Assembly: GCA_946886185.1 (NCBI GenBank)
Contig: CAMPIC010000224.1
Location: forward strand, 1-5,714
DNA from: an uncultured bacterium
GTDB taxonomy: Bacteria; Eisenbacteria; RBG-16-71-46; CAIMUX01
Reading direction: 5' to 3'
DNA length: 5,714 nt
The notes below the pieces were generated by a model. That model worked only from the letters and a program-made list of their open reading frames with translations, was not told the DNA's origin and searched no databases. Within the stretch, counting starts at the first letter, position 1. The number at the start of each line of letters is the position of its first letter. Positions 1-5,100 of this stretch are shown here, piece after piece. A program made the translations under genes and the position numbers.

Positions 1-80
1 TTCGCAGAGGGTGGTGATCCAGCGGTAAGGGCAGCGGCGTTGCGGGACGCAAAGCGCAGGGACACCAGGCGCGGGAATCG
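1..80. other. Left-edge segment without an assignable gene
   Basis: No gene can be supported here. On the plus strand, frame 1 stays open from the edge to a TGA at 175-177, but it runs straight through the terminator hairpin and its translation is a charged, low-information peptide. Frame 2 stops at a TAA at 26-28 and could be the last few codons of a gene lying to the left. If so, that gene would converge on the minus-strand RNA-binding protein gene and share the hairpin at 86-115. A 5-bp hairpin (40-44 with 48-52) is present but unremarkable. Confidence 0.3.
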
Positions 81-116
81 AAAGAAAGAGGAGGCCACTT
101 TCGTGACCTCCTCTTC
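81..116 (-). terminator. Intrinsic terminator downstream of the RNA-binding protein gene
   Basis: Bases 86-98 pair with 103-115 in a 13-bp stem around a 4-base loop. Read on the minus strand the loop is GAAA, a GNRA tetraloop, and the only non-Watson-Crick position (95/106) becomes a G-U wobble. The stem is followed on the minus strand by a T-rich run (TTTCTTT, positions 87-81). It lies about 90 bases beyond the stop codon of the minus-strand gene. On the plus strand the stem is followed by TTCTGTTTTC, so it may also stop transcripts arriving from the left, but there the wobble becomes an A-C mismatch. The minus-strand direction is therefore preferred. Confidence 0.75.
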
Positions 117-207
117 TGTTTTCGGTCGATCCGTCAGCGCGCTGGCGGAGGAGCCGTTCCGGCAGGCCGAGAAATGAACCCCGGCCCACTGGTCGTGGCT
201 CGGCCGA

Positions 208-522
208 TCAATAGCGGCGGGAAGAACCGCCGCCGTAGCCGCCCCGTCCGCCGCCGCCGCCGCCGCCACGATCCTCGCGCGGCCTGGCTTCGTTGACGGT
301 GAGGGCGCGACCCCGATATTCCTTGCCGTTCAGCGCGGAAATCGCTGCCGCAGCCTCGTTGTCACCGGACATCTCGACGAATCCGAAGCCCTTGCTCCGT
401 CCTGTGTCGCGATCCATGATGACCTGCGCGCTCTTGACGTTGCCGTGGACTCCGAACATTTCCTCGAGCTCGGAGCTTTCGACATCGAAACTGAGATTGC
501 CAACATACAACTTGGCACCCAT
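208..522 (-). CDS. Small RRM-domain RNA-binding protein with glycine-rich tail
   Basis: This is a 104-residue single-RRM protein of the bacterial glycine-rich RNA-binding type, related to cyanobacterial Rbp proteins. The RRM spans about residues 3-80. RNP2 is LYVGNL (5-10) and RNP1 is KGFGFVEM (44-51), so the RNA-stacking aromatics (Y6, F46, F48) are all present. Residues 85-104 form an RGG-like tail with a run of seven glycines, one internal tyrosine and an SSRRY end. Family members bind single-stranded RNA in the cytoplasm and are often cold-induced; that this one is cold-induced is inference. The ATG at 522-520 is supported by AAAGGAG at a 7-base spacing. The gene stands alone, with its own terminator at 81-116 and a divergent neighbour at 876. 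Family assignment is firm; the RNA target is unknown. Confidence 0.95.
   Translation of the reverse strand: MGAKLYVGNLSFDVESSELEEMFGVHGNVKSAQVIMDRDTGRSKGFGFVEMSGDNEAAAAISALNGKEYRGRALTVNEARPREDRGGGGGGGRGGYGGGSSRRY
248..267. repeat. CCG trinucleotide run coding for the polyglycine tract
   Basis: Six perfect CCG units (248-265) plus a trailing CC lie inside the RNA-binding protein gene. On the coding strand they read as consecutive GGC glycine codons. Most of the seven-glycine run is therefore encoded by one repeated codon, which makes an in-frame microsatellite-like tract that could change length by slippage without breaking the gene. Confidence 0.8.
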
Positions 523-526
523 CGTA

Positions 527-536
527 TCTCTCCTTT
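527..536 (-). promoter_or_regulatory. Ribosome binding site of the RNA-binding protein gene
   Basis: On the minus strand the sequence reads AAAGGAGAGA, with AGGAG (534-530) placed 7 bases before the ATG. It is one of the two strongest Shine-Dalgarno sites in the window and fixes the start codon. Confidence 0.85.
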
Positions 537-541
537 GGACT

Positions 542-610
542 CTGATCTTCGATCAGCGGATCCTAGTTCTACTCTCCGGATCCGATTGGAAAGGGACCCC
601 TCGTGGGTCC
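542..610 (-). promoter_or_regulatory. Structured 5' leader of the RNA-binding protein gene
   Basis: Two perfect 6-bp inverted repeats lie just upstream of the ribosome binding site. The near one pairs CTGATC (542-547) with GATCAG (551-556) around a 3-base loop, only 5 bases from the AAAGGAG site. The far one pairs GGACCC (594-599) with GGGTCC (605-610) around a 5-base loop. Long structured leaders are known for cold-induced RNA chaperone genes such as cspA, so a post-transcriptional role is plausible. That role is inference, and short hairpins are common in GC-rich DNA. Confidence 0.35.
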
Positions 611-692
611 TGAAGGCAGACGATTGAGGCCAAGCAGCGTGGACGAATACAGAACCGCACGGATCAGACTCTTTCGGCAGACCAACGAACGG

Positions 693-722
693 ACTGTACG
701 CAGGTTTGTTCGAGGGTAGCAA
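693..722 (-). promoter_or_regulatory. Candidate sigma-70-type promoter for the RNA-binding protein gene
   Basis: On the minus strand, TTGCTA (722-717) and TACAGT (698-693) each match 4 of 6 bases of the -35 and -10 consensus, with an 18-base spacer. Transcription would start near 686 and give a leader of about 165 bases containing both hairpins at 542-610. The match is modest. Confidence 0.25.
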
Positions 723-734
723 GCACCAATTTTC

Positions 735-769
735 GGGCCGCCGGGACGGCCCATCCTTTCCCAGGATGG
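735..769. repeat. Two abutting inverted repeats in the intergenic region
   Basis: GGGCCG (735-740) pairs with CGGCCC (747-752), and CCATCC (751-756) pairs with GGATGG (764-769). The two stems share bases 751-752, so both cannot form completely at once. No T-tract follows, so a terminator is not supported. It could be an operator or a leader structure, or chance in GC-rich DNA. Confidence 0.35.
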
Positions 770-778
770 ACTAAGCTC

Positions 779-837
779 CCCCAATGCGAATCACCCCGAC
801 CGGTTATCGGACCGTTGTTTCCGAGCGTACATTGGGG
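779..837. repeat. Perfect 8-bp inverted repeat enclosing a small hairpin
   Basis: CCCCAATG (779-786) is exactly complementary to CATTGGGG (830-837), with 43 bases between the arms. Inside lies a 4-bp hairpin, CGGT (801-804) with ACCG (811-814). The outer arm ends 38 bases before the GTG start of the glycosyltransferase gene. It could be a two-site operator or a folded 5' leader; the sequence does not decide between them. Confidence 0.35.
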
Positions 838-875
838 CGCCGGGTCATGATCCGAGTCGGGCCGAGTATCTGATC

Positions 876-2765
876 GTGTCGAACCGAGCCGGCGCGGCGC
901 TGTTCGCCCTCCTTTTCCTCCTGGGAGCTGCTGCGAGGATCGCGCTGCTCTCGAACCCCGGCTTCGAGTTCGACGTGGAGTTCTTTCGACGCTGGGCGAT
1001 CGTCATTCAGGAGCGAGGTTTAGGGCCGCTCGGCCGCACCATCCCCTGCGATTACATGCCGCTCTACCTCGAATTGCTCCCCGCCGTTGCCTGGGCGGCG
1101 GATCTCTTGCGCGTGGAGTTCACACCCCAGTCGGCCGGAGCGCTGGCTCTTCTGAAGGCTCCGGCGATCGTGGCGGACCTGGCCTGCGCCTCCATTCTCT
1201 ATTTCGTGTCGAGGCGGGACTTCGGAATCGGTCGCGCCCGAGCGGCGTCCCTGCTGTACTGGCTCAATCCCGCGATCCTGTTCACCTCCGCTGCCTGGGG
1301 CCAGGTCGACTCGATCGTGTGCCTCTTCTCGCTGGGCGCGCTGCTCCTCCTGGCAAGGCATAGGTTCTGGTGGGCCGGCTTCGCTCTGGGCCTCGCGATC
1401 ATGACGAAGCTGCAACCGGTCCTCCTGATCCCAGTGTTCGCCCTCTTCGCCTGGACCCATCCGGCATCCCCCGCGTCGATCGGTAGGAGCGTTCGCGCGG
1501 TTGGCGTGGGCGCGCTGGGATTCACCGCGGCCTGCACCCTCGCCATCCTTCCCTTCGTTCTCGCGGGAAACGGCGTCTATCTATGGAAAGTGTTGACCAG
1601 CTCGGTCGACTCGCAGCCTCGTCTCGCGCTCGGCGCGAACAACTTCTGGTGGCTCCTGTATGGAAGCGACGCGAAGCAGATCTGGGACGGCTATCGGTGG
1701 GCGGACGCCCTGTCCTACAAGGAGACCGGCCTGCTCGCGCTCACCGGATTCACCCTCGCCGCTCTCCTCGCGGCATGGCTGAGCTCGACTCGGGCCTCCG
1801 AACGGGCGAAGAAGCGCTCCCCGGTGCGACGAATCGAAGGTTCGGGTCCCATGCGCGAAACCGCTCTTCACTGGCTCGCGTTCTTCCTTGGCTTCGCCTT
1901 CTACATGGTGCCGACGCAGATGCACGAGAGGTACCTCCTCTACGCCCTTCCCGCCCTCCTTCTCGCGTGGGCTCGAGGAGGTCGTTCCGCCGGCCACGCA
2001 GCCGACACCAAATTCAGCCTCCCCACCGCGGGCGCGATCGTGTCGGCCGAACGAGGTGGATCCGCCGGGCGCCCGGCCCTCGTGTTGTACATCGCGCTCG
2101 CGATTCTCTCGTTCATCACGATCTCCGCGAATCTCGCCGCGGTCTATCCGGAGAACGTGCCCTGGCTGGCGCTGCATTCGCTCGGCGGCGTGGAGACGCG
2201 CGTGACGGCGGCCATCCAGACCGTCGCGTTCCTTCTCCTGCTCGCGTGGGCGTCGCGCCGGTTCCCGCGTGGTTGGCTGCTCGTCGCTGTTCCGGCCGTG
2301 CTCCTCGCGCTCGGATTCAGCGCGCGGTTCGTGGAGTTTCGCAAACACGGACTTCCGCTCTCCGAGCTACGTCCGGCGGCGGTGCGCCAACAGTTCGGAA
2401 CCACGAAGATGAACACGGCCGCTTCGGGCGCACCGCTCGCGAGCGGGGGACGGACGTTCGAGAGAGGTCTCGGAACCGTGGCTCCCTCCGCCCTCGTCTA
2501 CCGGCTGGAGAGCAGATACGTAAGACTGACCTCTCATGCCGCTCTCGAAGAGGGAGGTTCGGGGAGCGCCGTCCGGATCGCCGTGGTGGGCGACCGCGCG
2601 GCCAAGTTCACGTCTGTCCTCGAAAGCCGATTCGATCCCGCCACGATCGAGGTTGATCTGGACGGAGTGAACGAGCTGATCCTCGCCGCGGAGCCGGCCG
2701 ACCCCGAAGCCGTTCCAGGGAATGCGTCCGTCCAGTGGCTCGACCCGCGACTCTTTCGTGAATGA
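876..2765 (+). CDS. GT-C membrane glycosyltransferase (ALG6/ALG8-like) with C-terminal NPCBM-type module
   Basis: This 629-residue polytopic membrane protein should move a sugar from a polyprenyl-phosphate donor on the outer face of the cytoplasmic membrane. Residues 1-485 have about a dozen hydrophobic segments. A first-loop acidic motif, EFDVEFFRRW (31-40, with D33), fits the GT-C catalytic loop. DYMPLY (59-64) resembles the DYPPLTAY motif of ALG6/ALG8, and QMHERYLL (348-355) resembles their HEK motif. WGQVD (141-145) and TKLQP (177-181) are also typical of bacterial relatives. Residues about 488-626 look like an NPCBM carbohydrate-binding module: GGRTFERGLGTVAPS (524-538), VDLDGVNELIL (593-603) and W621. 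An Arg/Lys-rich stretch at 303-327 is probably cytoplasmic. The GTG start at 876 puts the first membrane segment at the N-terminus, but no Shine-Dalgarno precedes it. The frame stays open upstream without an ATG or GTG. Acceptor and sugar are unknown. Confidence 0.85.
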   Translation: MSNRAGAALFALLFLLGAAARIALLSNPGFEFDVEFFRRWAIVIQERGLGPLGRTIPCDYMPLYLELLPAVAWAADLLRVEFTPQSAGALALLKAPAIVADLACASILYFVSRRDFGIGRARAASLLYWLNPAILFTSAAWGQVDSIVCLFSLGALLLLARHRFWWAGFALGLAIMTKLQPVLLIPVFALFAWTHPASPASIGRSVRAVGVGALGFTAACTLAILPFVLAGNGVYLWKVLTSSVDSQPRLALGANNFWWLLYGSDAKQIWDGYRWADALSYKETGLLALTGFTLAALLAAWLSSTRASERAKKRSPVRRIEGSGPMRETALHWLAFFLGFAFYMVPTQMHERYLLYALPALLLAWARGGRSAGHAADTKFSLPTAGAIVSAERGGSAGRPALVLYIALAILSFITISANLAAVYPENVPWLALHSLGGVETRVTAAIQTVAFLLLLAWASRRFPRGWLLVAVPAVLLALGFSARFVEFRKHGLPLSELRPAAVRQQFGTTKMNTAASGAPLASGGRTFERGLGTVAPSALVYRLESRYVRLTSHAALEEGGSGSAVRIAVVGDRAAKFTSVLESRFDPATIEVDLDGVNELILAAEPADPEAVPGNASVQWLDPRLFRE

Positions 2766-2782
2766 GGGCAAACATCGGAGAA

Positions 2783-2817
2783 GCCGCTCCCGGAGAGCCG
2801 CTCCGAAAGGGGAGCGG
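2783..2817 (+). terminator. GC-rich hairpin after the glycosyltransferase gene
   Basis: GCCGCTCC occurs twice (2783-2790 and 2797-2804). The downstream arm at 2811-2817 (GGAGCGG) can pair with 2798-2804 as a 7-bp stem. An alternative 8-bp stem joins 2784-2791 to 2810-2817, with a small hairpin (2791-2795 with 2801-2805) inside. The stem lies about 20-30 bases after the stop codon, where a terminator would sit, but no T-tract follows. It may instead be an RNA-end stabiliser or a regulatory fold with two competing states. Confidence 0.3.
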
Positions 2818-2865
2818 GCCAGCGGCGCACCTCCGGAAACGGCCGTCCCGAGCCGAAGAGTGGGC

Positions 2866-2871
2866 TAGAAT
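2866..2871 (+). promoter_or_regulatory. Possible -10 element before the O-antigen-ligase-type gene
   Basis: TAGAAT is a good sigma-70 -10 hexamer in an otherwise GC-rich 201-base gap. The base run 17 positions upstream (CCGTCC, 2843-2848) does not resemble TTGACA, so the case rests on the -10 alone. If real, the gene at 2967 would have its own promoter and a leader of roughly 90 bases. Confidence 0.25.
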
Positions 2872-2937
2872 CGATTTCTCGGGCGATCCTGACGCCAACG
2901 TCGCGGGCTCCCACGCCGAAGCGACGGCGGCCGAACA

Positions 2938-2970
2938 ATGATCCAGCGAATGACGGAGACGGGCGTTTGA
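2938..2970 (+). other. Ten-codon open frame overlapping the next start codon
   Basis: An ATG at 2938 (with a second in-frame ATG at 2950) opens a ten-codon frame, MIQRMTETGV, that stops at TGA 2968-2970. The stop overlaps the TTG start of the next gene (2967-2969) as TTGA, the arrangement seen in translational coupling. The first ATG has no clear ribosome binding site. The frame is short enough to be chance, so it is recorded as a candidate leader frame and not as a gene. Confidence 0.15.
2955..2958 (+). promoter_or_regulatory. Weak ribosome binding site supporting the TTG start at 2967
   Basis: GGAG lies 8 bases before the TTG. No in-frame ATG or GTG occurs between the previous gene and the first membrane segment of this protein, so this site and the TTG are the best start available. 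Confidence 0.5.
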
Positions 2971-4421
2971 CCGAAGAGAGCCGACTTCCGACGGAAGGCG
3001 TTCCGCCGCTCGAGCGCCCGCACCCGCACTTCGGGGTCGAGGAAATCCCCGTTCTCGAGCGCCTGCGCGGGCCGCTTACCCTTGCCCTGCTGGTCCTCGC
3101 CGCGCTGGCATTCGTGTTCTTTGCCTCGTACGCGCACTACATCCTCGACCAGGCCCCGCACCGCGTTTACAAGATGCTGGCCGGTTTCGCCTTCATCGTG
3201 ATCCTCTTCCTGCGGCCGGAATGGACGTTGATGCTCCTTCCGTTCGCCCTCCCCTACAGCGAGATGCTGCCGGTCACCCCGATTCCGCTGTTCAATTCGA
3301 CGAACGTGCTCATGTTCGCGCTCCTGCTCTCGTGGATCGGGCACTCCGTGCTGCTCAAGCGGCGCATCCTGGAACCGTCGCCGTGGAATCGGCCGCTCCT
3401 GCTCTTTCTCGGATACACCATGGCCTCGGCGCTGTTCGGCATCTTCGTGCGCGGTCACGGGGCGGCTGAGATCTATCCGCGGCTGCAAAGCTGGTGGTAC
3501 GCGATGATGGGCTTCATCCTCTTCTTCGTGACCTACAACACCGTGCGTGAGAAGAAGCAGATCCGGCTGCTCGTCTATCTCTATTGCGTGGGGGCAGGGC
3601 TCGGAGCGCTGGGTGTGCTCTCGGAATACCGGGACTATTCGTACGCACGGCGAGTCGCGGGCGGCATGGGCGACATCAACGGCGCGAGCGCATACTTCGC
3701 ATGTGCGATCGTGTTCACGGTTGAAGTTCTGGGATCCCATTACCGTCATCTGTGGCAGAAGCTGCTGCTGGTGGGCGCGCTCATCGGGAGCGGGATCGGA
3801 ATGATCCTGCCCGCTTCGCGCGGGGCGATCGTGGCATGCGCCGCCACCGGCGGGGTGCAAGCGATGCGCAGCGGTCCGATCCGCATGATGCTCGTGATCG
3901 TGACCGGAATCGCGATCTACATCTTCACTCCCGCTCATGTGAAGGAGCGATTCGCGGAGACTCAGGCGGAGGTCTCCGCGGGCGAGTTCGCGGAAGGATC
4001 CAGCGGACGCGTCGACATCTGGAAGGGCGCGATCGAAGTGATCAAGTCCAATCCGATCGTGGGGGTGGGCTTCGGACAGCTCCCCAACGCCATGGGAGAA
4101 ACGAGCCTGGGCGAGCGCCGGGTGGCGCACAATCTCTATCTGGAGACGATGGCGGAGATGGGTATTCCCGGGATCGTCCTCCTCGGCACCCTCTTCTGGC
4201 GCGGACTGCGGGGAGCGAGGCGGCTGCGGAAGGAGTCGGGATTCCCCCGGACTCTCGGCAACGCCTACTTTTACTTCGTGGTATCGCTCCTGATCTCCAA
4301 CATCTTCGGAGGCCGACTGTACGCAGTCTATACTGCCGGAGCGCTCAGCATCCTCACCGCGCTGGTCTTCCGGACGCAGCGGATCCTCGACCAGGAACGG
4401 CGCTCGATTTCTTCTCTTTGA
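2967..4421 (+). CDS. O-antigen ligase/polymerase family membrane protein (Wzy_C type)
   Basis: This 484-residue protein, within the usual range for the family, has many hydrophobic segments. Wzy_C proteins join or polymerise undecaprenyl-linked glycans on the periplasmic face: WaaL moves O-antigen to lipid A core, Wzy polymerises repeat units, and PglL/PilO-type relatives glycosylate proteins. Family marks are GDINGASAYFA (235-245), PASRGAI (282-288) with R285, a long polar loop (about 322-385) containing SSGRVDIWKGA (345-355) and NPIVGVGFGQLP (362-373), and AHNLYLETMAEMGIPG (387-402) with the conserved H388. The N-terminal 35 residues are polar and probably cytoplasmic. The TTG start has a weak GGAG site. 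It follows the GT-C gene on the same strand by 201 bases, suggesting a shared surface-glycan role. Ligase, polymerase and protein-glycosylating forms cannot be told apart from sequence alone. Confidence 0.88.
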   Translation: MTEESRLPTEGVPPLERPHPHFGVEEIPVLERLRGPLTLALLVLAALAFVFFASYAHYILDQAPHRVYKMLAGFAFIVILFLRPEWTLMLLPFALPYSEMLPVTPIPLFNSTNVLMFALLLSWIGHSVLLKRRILEPSPWNRPLLLFLGYTMASALFGIFVRGHGAAEIYPRLQSWWYAMMGFILFFVTYNTVREKKQIRLLVYLYCVGAGLGALGVLSEYRDYSYARRVAGGMGDINGASAYFACAIVFTVEVLGSHYRHLWQKLLLVGALIGSGIGMILPASRGAIVACAATGGVQAMRSGPIRMMLVIVTGIAIYIFTPAHVKERFAETQAEVSAGEFAEGSSGRVDIWKGAIEVIKSNPIVGVGFGQLPNAMGETSLGERRVAHNLYLETMAEMGIPGIVLLGTLFWRGLRGARRLRKESGFPRTLGNAYFYFVVSLLISNIFGGRLYAVYTAGALSILTALVFRTQRILDQERRSISSL

Positions 4422-4474
4422 GCGAATACGGGCGGCGCGGGCCGGTACTGGAGCGTCAGCCTAATCCCATTCAC

Positions 4475-4479
4475 GGAGG
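4475..4479 (+). promoter_or_regulatory. Ribosome binding site that fixes the start at 4484
   Basis: GGAGG lies 4 bases before ATG 4484, and the codons that follow encode a signal peptide. The same frame is open far upstream inside the previous gene, so this site is what identifies the true start. Confidence 0.85.
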
Positions 4480-4483
4480 AACC

Positions 4484-5053
4484 ATGCGACTCTGGATCCC
4501 GACCGCCGTCCTGATTGGAATCATCTGCGCCTCGAGCCTTCCGAGCTCGGCAATGGCCGCCTCATCCCCCGCACGGGCCGAGGCTATGGAGAAGCTTGCG
4601 TTCATGCACGGCACCTGGCGCGGAACGGCTTCCGGCACCGCGCGCGACGGAACCCGCTACGAGGTCGTCCAGACTGAACGGGTCGGGACGATGCTGGACG
4701 GGGATCTGCTCGTGATCGAAGGGCGCGGGTACCGCCCCGATGGATCCGTCGGGTTCAACGCGTTCGCGGTGGTCTCCTGGGACGACCGCGCCGGCGCATA
4801 CGAGTTCCGATCCTATGCGCAGGGATACGCGGGCACCTTCGAAATGAAGCTCACCGAGACAGGATACACATGGGAAGTCCCCGCCGGACCGGAAGCGATC
4901 ATGCGCTACACCGCCACGGTGGAAGGCTCGAAGTGGCACGAGGTGGGAGATTACGTCGCGCCCGGCGCGGAGCCGAGGCGGATGTTCGAGATGACCTTGG
5001 AGCGGATCGGCGACACCGCCTGGCCGTCCGCGGACCCCGTCCCTATGAAGTGA
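4484..5053 (+). CDS. Secreted lipocalin-like protein, DUF1579-type
   Basis: This is a 189-residue exported protein. Residues 1-25 form a Sec signal peptide: MRLW, then a hydrophobic core, then a small-residue end SSAMAA, with cleavage probably near A25/A26. There is no lipobox cysteine at the cleavage site. The mature part begins with a short helix and GTWRG (43-47), the G-x-W pattern that opens lipocalin-like barrels. Alternating strand-like stretches follow, including YEVVQTERVG (59-68), FNAFAVVSWD (91-100) and a C-terminal strand around MFEMTLERIG (167-176). This resembles DUF1579 proteins, whose function is mostly unknown. A nitrobindin/THAP4-like barrel is an alternative, but I see no convincing heme-binding motif. 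It starts 62 bases after the O-antigen-ligase-type gene with no terminator between, so cotranscription is possible. Functional assignment is weak; existence and start are strong. Confidence 0.8.
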   Translation: MRLWIPTAVLIGIICASSLPSSAMAASSPARAEAMEKLAFMHGTWRGTASGTARDGTRYEVVQTERVGTMLDGDLLVIEGRGYRPDGSVGFNAFAVVSWDDRAGAYEFRSYAQGYAGTFEMKLTETGYTWEVPAGPEAIMRYTATVEGSKWHEVGDYVAPGAEPRRMFEMTLERIGDTAWPSADPVPMK

Positions 5054-5086
5054 CTTTGCGGCTTTCACGCGGCGATCGGCTGGTTG

Positions 5087-5092
5087 TAAAGT
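5087..5092 (+). promoter_or_regulatory. Candidate -10 element for a leaderless transcript
   Basis: TAAAGT (4 of 6 to TATAAT) ends 8 bases before ATG 5101. A start of transcription at the usual distance falls at or within a base or two of the ATG, and no Shine-Dalgarno precedes that codon. No good -35 is visible. Confidence 0.3.
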
Positions 5093-5100
5093 CTGCGCTC

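Larger units (their letters stand above)
523..875. other. Divergent intergenic region, 353 bases
   Basis: No credible protein-coding gene lies here; the open frames present are short and lack family-like features. The half nearest the RNA-binding protein gene holds its ribosome binding site, two leader hairpins and a candidate promoter. The half nearest the glycosyltransferase gene holds inverted repeats at 735-769 and 779-837. I found no convincing -35/-10 pair for the plus-strand gene at 876. Confidence 0.6.

Noticed and set aside
1..177. Plus-strand frame open from the left edge to TGA 175-177
   Set aside because: It would read through the terminator hairpin, and the peptide shows no recognisable domain.
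1583..2656. Long plus-strand frame overlapping the glycosyltransferase gene in another frame
   Set aside because: It is Arg-rich and low in hydrophobics and resembles no family, while the overlapping frame has membrane segments and GT-C motifs.
1164..3835. Recurring GCGATCGTG nonamer (near 1164, 2035, 3704 and 3825), reminiscent of HIP1-like genome repeats
   Set aside because: Each copy lies in coding sequence and reads as Ala-Ile-Val in membrane segments, so preferred codons explain it. A genome-wide count would be needed to claim more.
2865..4130. Long open frame on the minus strand, antisense to the O-antigen-ligase-type gene
   Set aside because: Its translation is rich in His, Arg, Glu and Asp with no domain pattern, as expected for the antisense of a GC-rich membrane protein gene. 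The plus-strand frame carries clear family motifs.
4418..4451. TTGAGC with a weak TACTGG as a promoter before the lipocalin-like gene
   Set aside because: The spacer is over 20 bases and the -10 match is poor; cotranscription with the previous gene is simpler.
3752..4483. Upstream extension of the lipocalin-like gene frame into the previous gene
   Set aside because: The in-frame stretch is Arg/Gly-rich shadow sequence. A strong GGAGG site and a signal peptide mark the real start at ATG 4484.
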